From Negativicutes bacterium (GTDB lineage: Bacteria > Bacillota > Negativicutes > SKW292), in assembly GCA_026416215.1 (NCBI GenBank), contig JAOAFP010000088.1:1-6341 (forward strand): a DNA stretch of 6,341 nucleotides, in the 5' to 3' direction. Shown piece after piece: positions 1-6,324 of this stretch (position 1 is the stretch's first letter; each line of letters starts with the position of its first letter). The notes below the pieces were generated by a model. It ran no database searches and was not told the DNA's origin. It saw only the letters and a list, made by a program, of their open reading frames with translations. The position numbers and the translations under genes were made by a program.

Positions 1-926
1 TCCATACACAGGTCGATCCGGTTTCCCCGGATGGCCCCGCCGGTGTCAGCCGCCAGTGCATAGCCGTAGCCCGGGATGTAAAGCCTTGTCCCTAGAGGGA
101 TTACCGATGGGTCGACCGCAACAACCCCATAGGCAGCCGGCACCCCAGTGGCGGTTATTCCCCACCCGTCACCGTCGCCAGGCAGATAGGCCGTGGCCTT
201 CATTGTCATGACCTGCCGGAATCGCTCGGTTCCCCGCGATGTCTGCACGGTATCGTTGGAGCCAATCAACACGATGGTCGGAACCGCCGGGGTAATCACC
301 TGCTGGTCGAGAACCCTCTCGCTGGCCAGCCGGCCATCCTCGTAGGTCTGCTCCACCCGTACATGCCCCAGTCCGTCACTGCCTTCCTGCAGCACCTGTT
401 GTTCGCCCAGTTCCAGCTCACTGTCTGCCCGGCGGATCACATCCCGGACGATCGGTTCGTCGCGTTCAACCACCCGCCGGCTCACCCCAACGACGGTGAT
501 ACCCATGTTTGGCCTTAACCTGCTGTCTGGCCCCGGTGTCAGTTTCACCCCGTCGAGATCAAATCCCAGACTGGCCACCAATTCCCCTACCGTCGGCTTA
601 CCACTGGTCAAGGCCGTGGTCTGCCCCTGGTAGGTGACGGTCACCGGCACTGCCCGGTAGACGCTGATCACCGCATCTCTGGTTATCTTCCCCCCACTTA
701 TTCGATACTCATCCTGCGGTCCCAGCCTCACGTCGGCCTGTGCCAGAATCTGCTCGGGATCGTTGCTCAACGTGCGCAACTTGATCGTCTGACCATCCAC
801 CGCTACGTAGACGGTCTTGTCAGCCCAGACGAAACCGGTAGCCAACACCAGCACCACCATCAGCGCCGTGACGACCAGCGGCATCCATGCCACCGGACCG
901 CCGGTGTTGAAATATTTGCTACCCAA
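1..926 (-). CDS. yabE: YabE-like cell-wall protein (DUF348-G5-3D), C-terminus cut off by window edge
   Basis: This is a secreted or membrane-anchored cell-wall-active protein of the YabE/RpfB-like group; 308 codons are visible. An uncleaved signal anchor or signal peptide spans about residues 13-35 (hydrophobic stretch ending VWA). Two DUF348 (YabE ubiquitin-like) modules follow at about 37-77 and 88-148, then a G5 domain at about 148-222 and the start of a 3D domain from about 240. The 3D domain shows MKATAY, VAVDPSVIPLGTRLYIPG and ADTGGAIRGNRIDL; its three aspartates are D272, D294 and D305. Such 3D domains resemble the MltA-type lytic transglycosylase fold, so a role in peptidoglycan turnover is inferred, not shown. 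About 30 C-terminal residues are probably missing. The TTG start is chosen because it is the only usual start codon before an in-frame stop at 957-959 and a G-rich ribosome binding site precedes it. Position after metG-tatD matches the known order and supports the symbol. Confidence 0.9.
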   Translation of the reverse strand, partial: MGSKYFNTGGPVAWMPLVVTALMVVLVLATGFVWADKTVYVAVDGQTIKLRTLSNDPEQILAQADVRLGPQDEYRISGGKITRDAVISVYRAVPVTVTYQGQTTALTSGKPTVGELVASLGFDLDGVKLTPGPDSRLRPNMGITVVGVSRRVVERDEPIVRDVIRRADSELELGEQQVLQEGSDGLGHVRVEQTYEDGRLASERVLDQQVITPAVPTIVLIGSNDTVQTSRGTERFRQVMTMKATAYLPGDGDGWGITATGVPAAYGVVAVDPSVIPLGTRLYIPGYGYALAADTGGAIRGNRIDLCM

Positions 927-929
927 TGT

Positions 930-939
930 CCCCCCCCTT
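930..939 (-). promoter_or_regulatory. G-rich ribosome binding site of yabE
   Basis: On the minus strand the sequence reads AA followed by eight G, then ACA and the TTG start. The G run can pair with the CCUCC of 16S rRNA using G-U wobble. It is a homopolymer rather than a normal GGAGG, and it settles the TTG start. Confidence 0.6.
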
Positions 940-953
940 TCCGGGTGAGGGCT

Positions 954-982
954 ATTCTATCACCGTTAAAAAAATAGTTCAA
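954..982 (-). promoter_or_regulatory. Sigma-A-type promoter of yabE
   Basis: A -35 box TTGAAC (977-982, 4 of 6 consensus) and a -10 box TAGAAT (954-959, 5 of 6) are separated by exactly 17 bases of AT-rich spacer. The expected transcript start is near 947, giving a leader of about 20 nt with the ribosome binding site inside it. This lets yabE be expressed independently of metG-tatD. Confidence 0.65.
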
Positions 983-1028
983 ATGGCAATTTTATGAGCA
1001 TAGCGACGAAAATATGTGTTTTTATGGT

Positions 1029-1046
1029 TATTTGCCTCTATTTGGC
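1029..1046. repeat. Short direct repeat upstream of the yabE promoter
   Basis: Two copies of TATTTG(C/G)C on the plus strand start at 1029 and 1039, ten bases (one helical turn) apart, about 80-100 bases upstream of the predicted yabE transcript start. It could be a regulator site, but eight-base matches in AT-rich spacer also arise by chance. Confidence 0.25.
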
Positions 1047-1065
1047 CTAACAAGCTGTACTTAGG

Positions 1066-1842
1066 TTAGTTTTGTCCTCGGGTGATGAACAGCTCTTCAA
1101 AATTATCCCACACCTGCTCAGCCAGGTCCTCTACCGGAACCCCCCTAATCTCTGCAACCTGCCTAGCCACTGCTGTCAGGTACGCCGGTTCATTCCGCCG
1201 GCCCCGCCAGGGTACGGGGGCCAGATAGGGACAGTCGGTTTCCCAGAGGAGCCGGCCGGACGGGATGGCTGCCACCACCTGCCGCAGCCGGCCGGCATTG
1301 GCGAAGGTCACCGGCCCGGCCACCGAAACGTAGTACCCCAGCCTGACAACTTCCTCCATCATCTCCCGGCTGCCCGAGAAGCAATGAAGCACACCCCGGA
1401 CCTGCCCGGCGTATTCCCGCAGCACGGTCAGTGTGTCGGCGTGGGCCTCGCGATTGTGGATCACCACCGGCAGGCCGGTGACCGCTGCCAGTTCCATCTG
1501 TAGCCGGAACACTTCGATCTGAACCGGCCGGGGCGAAAAATCGTAGTGATAATCCAGCCCGATCTCACCAATCGCCACCACCCGGCCGTCCCTCGCCAAA
1601 TCCGCCAGCTGCCTGTCATCATTCGCCGCAAATCCGGCCGCACCATGGGGATGAACCCCTACCGTCGCCCATACCCCGGGATAACGGCTGGCAACGGCCA
1701 CCGCCGCCCGCGAGGATGGCAGATCGGCACCCACGCTGACAATGGCTTCGACACCGTTTGTTCTGGCCCGTTCGATAACCTGCGGCAAATCACTGGCCAG
1801 CCGCCGGTCGTCGAGGTGTGCGTGACTGTCCACCAGTTTCAT
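1066..1842 (-). CDS. tatD: TatD family metal-dependent DNase
   Basis: This is a cytoplasmic TatD-type hydrolase of 258 residues, the usual length for the family. TatD proteins are TIM-barrel enzymes with two divalent metals, reported to act as 3'-5' exonucleases on DNA in repair and DNA fragmentation. All signature positions are visible: the N-terminal SHAHLD (metal ligands H7 and H9), GEIGLDYHYD (E93), VIHNREA (H129), HCFSGS (H153) and ETDCPYLAP (D203), so the active site looks intact. The start is the ATG that overlaps the metG stop as ATGA; no good separate ribosome binding site is visible, which suggests translational coupling to metG. The C-terminus (NFEELF) aligns with the NxxxLF ending common in the family. 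No strong terminator follows, so readthrough into yabE is possible. The physiological substrate in this organism cannot be told from sequence. Confidence 0.96.
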   Translation of the reverse strand: MKLVDSHAHLDDRRLASDLPQVIERARTNGVEAIVSVGADLPSSRAAVAVASRYPGVWATVGVHPHGAAGFAANDDRQLADLARDGRVVAIGEIGLDYHYDFSPRPVQIEVFRLQMELAAVTGLPVVIHNREAHADTLTVLREYAGQVRGVLHCFSGSREMMEEVVRLGYYVSVAGPVTFANAGRLRQVVAAIPSGRLLWETDCPYLAPVPWRGRRNEPAYLTAVARQVAEIRGVPVEDLAEQVWDNFEELFITRGQN

Positions 1843-3803
1843 TTGACCCGGCTGCCACTCGCTACCCGGTTGGCTGTCAGCACCTGCAATCGTCCCTCAC
1901 CGTCTGACGCGGCCAGCAGCATCCCCTCCGACACCAGTCCACGCAGCTTGGCCGGCTTGAGGTTTGCCACCACCACCACCTGCTGCCCAACCAGTTCTTC
2001 CGGCCGGTAGTGCTGGGCGATGCCGGCCACAATCTGGCGAACCTGCCCGCCTATTTCCACCTCCAGCCGCAGCAGCCTGTCAGCCTTGGCCACCCTTTCC
2101 GCCTCCAGCACCCTGCCTACGCGCAAATCCAGTCTGGCAAAATCAGCAACGTCAATGAGGTCAGCTTGTCCAGTCTCACCCGGCTGTCCGGGGGCGTTCC
2201 CGTCCCGTGGCGGGAGCTGTTGCCCCCCCGCCTGCTCCCCGGCCGGTTCGTCCCCGGCCAGGGCTTTTTCCAGGTCAATCCGGGGGAACAGCTGCTCAGG
2301 ATTGCCGATCCTGCTGCCCGGGCAAATCTCTCCCCAGATTTTGGCGTCGTCAAAGCCAATCTGGTCGATGGCATCGCCAATCCCCAGCTGGCGGTAGATT
2401 CTGGCCGCCGTTTCCGGCATGAACGGCTTGAGCAGGACGGCCACCACCCGCAGACTTTCGGCCAGATTGTACAGTACCGTGGTCAGCCGGTCCCGGTCGG
2501 ATTCCCGCCTGGCCAGCGTCCAGGGCGCAGTTTCGTCGATATATTTGTTGCACCGCCGGATGAACTGCCAGAGACCGCGCAACGCCCCATTCAGATCATA
2601 GCTGTCCATGGCCCGGGCGTAGTCTTCGGCCGTGGTCACCGCCATATCGATAAGCTGGCGATCAAGGTCGCTCATTTCGGTCGGGCGGGCAATCAACCCG
2701 CCGTTGTACCGTCCGACCATGTTGAGGGTACGGTGCAGCAGATTGCCCAGATCATTGGACAAATCGGCGTTAATCCGCCGGATCAGGGCCGCCCGGGAAA
2801 ACATTCCGTCCTGTCCTAGCTGGATGTCGTTGAGCAGGAAATAACGGACGGCATCAGCGCCGAACTCAGCGATCAGTGCCAGCGGGTCAACCACGTTGCC
2901 CTTTGATTTGGACATCTTGTCTCCGTCCATCACCAGCCAGCCGTGACCGTACACCGTCTGCGGCAGGGGCAAACCCAGGGCCATGAGAATAATCGGCCAG
3001 ATTATGCAGTGAAACCTGGTGATTTCCTTGCCGACCAGGTGGAAATCAGCCGGCCAGAATTCCCGGTACAGCCGGTCATCATCCCGGGCATATCCCAGGG
3101 CGGAAATGTAATTGGTCAGGGCGTCCAGCCAGACGTAAATCACGTGCCGCTCATCGAACGGCACCGGAATTCCCCAGCTGAACGATGTGCGCGAGACGCA
3201 TAGATCCTCCAGCCCCTGGCTGATGAAGCTGACCACTTCGTTGCGCCGGGTTTCCGGCAATATGAACTGCGGATTCCGGTTGATGTGATCGAGCAACGCT
3301 GCCTGGTAGCGGTTAAGGCGCAGAAAATAGGCCTCCTCGTCCACCATTTCCACTAGGCGGCCACAGTCAGGGCAATGCCCGTCGCTCAGCTGCCGCTCCA
3401 GCCAGAAGGTTTCACAGGGGGTGCAGTACAGGCCCCGGTAAGACCCCCTGTAAATGTCTCCCTGTTCAAACAACCGACGGAATACTGCCTGTACGGTCTG
3501 GCGGTGCCGCGGCTCGCTGGTCCGGATGAAATCGTCGTAAGAAATGTTTAGCCGCTGCCACAGCTCGCGGAATGATGCCACAATTCCGTCAACAAACTGC
3601 TGGGGGTGTTTGCCGGCCTCCGCGGCCCGGCGTTCTATTTTTTGTCCGTGCTCATCCGACCCGGTGAGGAAATACACCTTCCGGCCGCACAGCCGCTGGT
3701 AGCGGGCAATGGCGTCAGCCACCACCGTGCAGTAGGCGTGGCCGATATGCAGCCGGTCGCTGGGATAGTAAATCGGCGTGGTGATGTAAAAACTGTTTTT
3801 CAT
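1839..3803 (-). CDS. metG: Methionyl-tRNA synthetase with C-terminal tRNA-binding domain
   Basis: This enzyme charges tRNA-Met with methionine using ATP in the cytoplasm. The 654 residues are a full-length class I synthetase. The Rossmann catalytic domain carries the HIGH motif at 19-22, SDEHG at 49-53 and KMSKS at 296-300. The connecting domain has a four-cysteine zinc knuckle (C127, C130, C144, C147). The anticodon-binding helical domain follows at about 340-480, with CNKYIDETAPW at 418-428. A Gly/Pro/Gln-rich linker (about 512-548) leads to an EMAP-II/Trbp111-like tRNA-binding domain (about 549-654: DLRVG, RQIVAGI, NLKPAKLRG, SEGML), which in other species promotes dimerisation and tRNA binding. 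The start is ATG at 3803 because it opens the conserved core and has AAGGAG seven bases upstream; the frame stays open further upstream but there it only shadows the preceding gene. The stop overlaps the tatD start. No T-box or SAM riboswitch is seen in the short leader. Confidence 0.98.
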   Translation of the reverse strand: MKNSFYITTPIYYPSDRLHIGHAYCTVVADAIARYQRLCGRKVYFLTGSDEHGQKIERRAAEAGKHPQQFVDGIVASFRELWQRLNISYDDFIRTSEPRHRQTVQAVFRRLFEQGDIYRGSYRGLYCTPCETFWLERQLSDGHCPDCGRLVEMVDEEAYFLRLNRYQAALLDHINRNPQFILPETRRNEVVSFISQGLEDLCVSRTSFSWGIPVPFDERHVIYVWLDALTNYISALGYARDDDRLYREFWPADFHLVGKEITRFHCIIWPIILMALGLPLPQTVYGHGWLVMDGDKMSKSKGNVVDPLALIAEFGADAVRYFLLNDIQLGQDGMFSRAALIRRINADLSNDLGNLLHRTLNMVGRYNGGLIARPTEMSDLDRQLIDMAVTTAEDYARAMDSYDLNGALRGLWQFIRRCNKYIDETAPWTLARRESDRDRLTTVLYNLAESLRVVAVLLKPFMPETAARIYRQLGIGDAIDQIGFDDAKIWGEICPGSRIGNPEQLFPRIDLEKALAGDEPAGEQAGGQQLPPRDGNAPGQPGETGQADLIDVADFARLDLRVGRVLEAERVAKADRLLRLEVEIGGQVRQIVAGIAQHYRPEELVGQQVVVVANLKPAKLRGLVSEGMLLAASDGEGRLQVLTANRVASGSRVK

Positions 3804-3810
3804 AATTACT

Positions 3811-3816
3811 CTCCTT
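3811..3816 (-). promoter_or_regulatory. metG: Ribosome binding site of metG
   Basis: A strong AAGGAG lies seven bases before ATG at 3803. It fixes the start and excludes the 124-codon in-frame open extension upstream. Confidence 0.9.
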
Positions 3817-3842
3817 ATATCCGCGTGCAGCGGCTCCCGATA

Positions 3843-3878
3843 AATTGCCCGTCCCCGGGACCAGGCACTGTCCCAATT
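3843..3878. repeat. Compact hairpin element with GGGAC/GTCCC arms, REP-like
   Basis: Thirty-six bases are bounded by an inverted repeat (AATTG at 3843-3847, CAATT at 3874-3878). Inside lie a palindrome with five-base arms (GTCCC-C-GGGAC, 3851-3861) and an 18-base hairpin (3857-3874) that pairs GGGA with TCCC and CAG with CTG around a three-base loop, with one bulged base. The arms share GGGAC, so alternative folds compete. The look recalls the intergenic repetitive palindromes linked to IS200-like (RAYT) transposases, but only one copy is in this window, so repeat status is an inference from memory. The element overlaps the -10 box and probable start of the metG transcript. Confidence 0.4.
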
Positions 3879-3903
3879 ATAACTCCATGCCGCCGGCAAA
3901 AAA
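3876..3903 (-). promoter_or_regulatory. metG: Probable metG promoter (TATAAT box)
   Basis: A perfect -10 hexamer TATAAT lies at 3876-3881. Sixteen bases upstream the only -35 candidate is TTTTTT at 3898-3903, which belongs to the T-tract of the preceding terminator, so the -35 match is poor and the GC-rich spacer is unusual. The predicted start near 3869 gives a leader of about 65 nt for metG-tatD. Confidence 0.4.
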
Positions 3904-3926
3904 AGCGAGCTGCCGCTCTCAGCCGC
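3898..3926 (-). terminator. Intrinsic terminator after the CHASE4-HAMP gene
   Basis: A GC-rich hairpin (3905-3926) pairs GCGGCTG with CAGCTCGC, giving seven pairs including one G-U and one bulged C around a seven-base loop. It is followed directly by seven T (3898-3904). It sits 34 bases after the stop codon of the sensor gene and separates it from metG. Confidence 0.65.
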
Positions 3927-3960
3927 ACAGCCCGCCCGTCCCGGTCTGTCAGTGTTTTCT

Positions 3961-5256
3961 CTATTCCAGCAGCGCGTTGCGGTCAGCGTTGAGCTCAGTG
4001 TTGAGGGCCCGTGCTGCCGCCAGCACCGCCGCGAAATCAGGCGGGGGGGCAGCCGGGGCAGGTGGCGGCCCGGACGGGGACGGCTGACCGTCAGCCCCGG
4101 ACTGCTGGCGCTCCCGCCGGGCTTCGCTCGACACCACCTGGATTTTTCCCTCCACCACCGACTGCAGTTCGGCAATCACACAATCCCGGTCGTTCAGTTC
4201 CTGCTGCAGGCGAACGTGCCGGCGGTGGATGGCATTGAGCACGTCGTTCAGGGTCTCGCTGACATCGGCCAGATCGTCGTGACCGCGGACCTGAATGCGC
4301 TGATTGTAATTGCGGGTGTAGAGCAGGGCCTGGACAAAGTCCTCCAGGGCCTGCCAACGTCGGCCAATATGCAGCCAGTGATAGCCGGCAAAAACCAGCC
4401 ACAGCCCGACCACCATCGCTGCTGTCAGCCCTGCTGCCGCCAGCAGCAACCACCCCGGCAACACAAACTGGCTGATATCCACCCGCGAATGCAGCACAAA
4501 CTCCGGACTGCCGTAAGCATCATCCAGCAGCCGGTACACATCAAGCCTGCCGCTATCATTTCTGCCCAGCACGGTCCGCCTGCCGTCGCGCAGCTTTTGT
4601 CTCACTTCTTCGGGAATAGCCGGATCGTCCACCGTATATAAATTGTTGACGGCTGCGTCGCCGGTGTCAAGGTTCAAACGGTTGGTGTCATCTATGTAAC
4701 GCATAAAACACAGGCGGCCATTGCCCGGGGGCTCACCGCCGGTGTGCCGGATCTGGTCGGAGGCCAGCAGGATTATCGAGTGCTCCTTGCTGCGCAGCAG
4801 TCCGACCAGACTGTTTCCGCCTGCCACTGTCAGCCGGCTGCCGGCACCGAATAATTCGCGCAGGACGGCATCCGCCACCGGCACCGGCGTCCGCTCCCTG
4901 AGATCGGCCCCCCGCGCCAGCACCACCGCCCCGCCCTGATCAGTGTAAACCGCTGCATTGACCTGTAAAGTGATCAGTGTCGGATAGTTCATGGTGTCCC
5001 GGCGATACTCGGGGTTGCGGGTGGAAATAAAGTTGTAGGTGTCATTCCACCACGCCCAGTCGTGAACCGCGTCCAGCAGAAACCGCTCGTTTTTCCGCAG
5101 CTGGGCTTCCGCCCCGTCCATCTGGGTGACGGCAAACCGCTCGATCTGACGGTCAACCAGCAGATCAGCCAGCTTGTAGCCACCACCGATCACCACCGCT
5201 GCCATGACCGACAGCAAAATAAAAACGGTCAGATTGATCTTGCTTGCTATACGCAT
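3961..5256 (-). CDS. Membrane sensor protein, CHASE4-like domain plus HAMP, no output domain
   Basis: The 431-residue protein has the layout of a bacterial transmembrane receptor: a short cytoplasmic start, TM1 at about 8-27, an extracytoplasmic domain at about 28-265, TM2 at about 266-290, and a HAMP-like segment at about 298-350 (RRWQALEDFVQAL, then DDLADVSETLNDVLNAI). The N-terminal part of the sensor domain (LLDAVHDWAWWNDTYNFI and a conserved N-Y after it) matches the CHASE4 pattern, a domain normally found in front of histidine kinase or GGDEF/EAL modules. Here the HAMP leads only to a predicted coiled coil (about 344-385), a Pro/Ala/Ser tract (391-407) and a short helix ending at the stop. 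No kinase, cyclase or methyl-accepting signalling motif is present. ATG at 5256 is preferred over 5265 and 5295 because GAGGA lies eight bases before it and it opens the positively charged MRIASK ahead of TM1. It stands between terminators, so it may be transcribed alone. The ligand and partner are unknown. Confidence 0.85.
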   Translation of the reverse strand: MRIASKINLTVFILLSVMAAVVIGGGYKLADLLVDRQIERFAVTQMDGAEAQLRKNERFLLDAVHDWAWWNDTYNFISTRNPEYRRDTMNYPTLITLQVNAAVYTDQGGAVVLARGADLRERTPVPVADAVLRELFGAGSRLTVAGGNSLVGLLRSKEHSIILLASDQIRHTGGEPPGNGRLCFMRYIDDTNRLNLDTGDAAVNNLYTVDDPAIPEEVRQKLRDGRRTVLGRNDSGRLDVYRLLDDAYGSPEFVLHSRVDISQFVLPGWLLLAAAGLTAAMVVGLWLVFAGYHWLHIGRRWQALEDFVQALLYTRNYNQRIQVRGHDDLADVSETLNDVLNAIHRRHVRLQQELNDRDCVIAELQSVVEGKIQVVSSEARRERQQSGADGQPSPSGPPPAPAAPPPDFAAVLAAARALNTELNADRNALLE

Positions 5257-5264
5257 CAAATGCA

Positions 5265-5269
5265 TCCTC
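5265..5269 (-). promoter_or_regulatory. Ribosome binding site deciding the CHASE4-HAMP start
   Basis: GAGGA is placed eight bases before ATG at 5256. It abuts or overlaps the alternative ATG at 5265, and no comparable site precedes the ATG at 5295, so 5256 is the best start. Confidence 0.6.
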
Positions 5270-5329
5270 GCTGCTCGCCTTGCTGGGGTGATCATTCGCC
5301 GTCATTGACAAAACACCTGCCAGCAACTG

Positions 5330-5358
5330 AAAAACAGCTGTCAAAAACTGACAGCCGT
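5330..5358 (-). terminator. Intrinsic terminator of hydG
   Basis: A ten-base-pair stem with one G-U pair (5349-5358 with 5334-5343) closes a five-base loop GTTTT and is followed by a T-tract running to 5330. It starts at the base directly after the hydG stop codon. It is the clearest terminator in the window and separates hydG from the downstream sensor gene. Confidence 0.88.
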
Positions 5359-6324
5359 TCAGAAAAACAAATCGCGGCGGCCCCGTTCAATCTTTCTAAG
5401 TTCGGCTTCAACCTGTTCCCTTAGCCGATCATCGCCGATGGCCGCCAGATTTTCGGCAATTGCCTGTTCACCGGCCTGCCGAAGGTTGTCGTCACCATAG
5501 TCGAGCAGGTATTCCTTAAGGGTCAGCAGGGCATTGGGCTGGCAGACACTGGCGATCTCCCCGCTTTTGGCCAGCTGCATAAACCGGTCGCCAGTCCGGC
5601 CGGCCCGGTAGCAGGCCGTACAGAACGAAGGCAGCCATCCCTGTCGGCAGAGACTGAGCAGAATCTCGCCGGGATCGCGGTTGTCCTCCACGCAAAACTG
5701 CTGAACCGGATCGTGCCCGGCATCACGGCGGCTGTACCCGCCCACCCCAGTGCACGAACCGGCCGATATCTGCGACACGCCGTGCCGCAGCAGCCGATCT
5801 CTCATCGCCGCCGTCTCACGGGTGGACAGAATAATCCCGGTATACGGGACTGCCAGCCGCAGCAGGGCCGTCAAATAGACAAAGTCATCGTCACTGACCG
5901 CCCATTCCTGCCAATCCCGATCCTGGCCGGCAGCTGGCCTGATCCGGGGCACGGATATGGTATGAGGGCCGACCCCGAAGTCCCGTTCCAGCTGCCGAGC
6001 ATGACGGAGTAAAGCTACCAGTTCGAACCGCCAGTCGTACAGACCAAACAGCACTCCAAATCCTACATCATCTATCCCGGCCGTCATCGCCCGGTGGTGG
6101 GCGGTGGTGTGCCAGTCGTAGTCGCGCTTGGGGCCGTGCCGGTGAACAGCAGCGTAGGTGGGGCGGTGGTAGGTTTCCTGAAACAGTATGTAGGTTCCGA
6201 TCCCCGCAGCCCTAAGCTGCCGGTAGTGGTCGACAGTAGTGGCGGCAACATTGACGTTGCAACGGCGAATATCCCCGCCGGCCGCCGACTTTTCCTCATA
6301 GATCACCCTCAGGCAATCCAAAAT
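5359..6324 (-). CDS. hydG: [FeFe]-hydrogenase H-cluster maturase HydG, N-terminus missing
   Basis: HydG is a radical SAM enzyme that cleaves tyrosine to give the CO and cyanide ligands of the [FeFe]-hydrogenase H-cluster, acting with HydE and HydF in the cytoplasm. The C-terminal 321 residues are present, of roughly 470 in the family. Recognisable blocks are the core stretch around NVNVAATT, then GIGTYILFQETYH, GIDDVGFGVLFGLYD, GPHTISVPRIRPA and GVSQISAGS. The C-terminal FCTACYRAGRTGDRFM begins the CX2CX22C motif (C235, C238 and C261 of the fragment) that binds the auxiliary iron-sulfur cluster. That motif separates HydG from the related tyrosine lyase ThiH. The radical SAM CX3CX2C motif lies in the missing part. 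Native sequence begins at 6324; the codons beyond are sequencing adapter, so the gene is cut by the contig end, not broken in the genome. It implies that an [FeFe]-hydrogenase and HydE/HydF exist elsewhere in the genome. Confidence 0.96.
   Translation of the reverse strand: MLDCLRVIYEEKSAAGGDIRRCNVNVAATTVDHYRQLRAAGIGTYILFQETYHRPTYAAVHRHGPKRDYDWHTTAHHRAMTAGIDDVGFGVLFGLYDWRFELVALLRHARQLERDFGVGPHTISVPRIRPAAGQDRDWQEWAVSDDDFVYLTALLRLAVPYTGIILSTRETAAMRDRLLRHGVSQISAGSCTGVGGYSRRDAGHDPVQQFCVEDNRDPGEILLSLCRQGWLPSFCTACYRAGRTGDRFMQLAKSGEIASVCQPNALLTLKEYLLDYGDDNLRQAGEQAIAENLAAIGDDRLREQVEAELRKIERGRRDLFF

Noticed and set aside
1046..1065. Inverted repeat CCTAA/TTAGG directly after the tatD stop, possible terminator
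   Set aside because: The stem has only five AT-rich pairs, a ten-base loop and no T-tract on the minus strand.
1072..1503. Plus-strand open frames opposite tatD
   Set aside because: They mirror tatD codons, have no domain signature and lack convincing ribosome binding sites.
2010..2819. A 269-codon open frame on the plus strand opposite metG
   Set aside because: It is a GC-rich shadow of metG, with no recognisable domain; the minus-strand frame carries all synthetase motifs.
3804..3960. T-box or SAM riboswitch controlling metG
   Set aside because: The leader from the TATAAT box is only about 65 nt, too short for either, and no T-box sequence or SAM-riboswitch core is visible.
3804..4175. 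In-frame open stretch extending metG by 124 codons at its N-terminus
   Set aside because: It overlaps the 3' part of the sensor gene in another frame, gives low-complexity Arg/Pro/Ser-rich peptide, crosses a terminator and a promoter box, and a strong AAGGAG marks the ATG at 3803.
5307..5322. Sigma-54-like box (TGGCA, then TTG at the -12 side) upstream of the sensor gene
   Set aside because: The essential GC of the -12 element reads GT, and no activator site is seen; it probably occurs by chance.
5359..6324. ThiH (thiamine biosynthesis tyrosine lyase) instead of HydG
   Set aside because: The C-terminal CX2CX22C motif of the auxiliary cluster is present, which ThiH lacks, and the whole C-terminus follows HydG.
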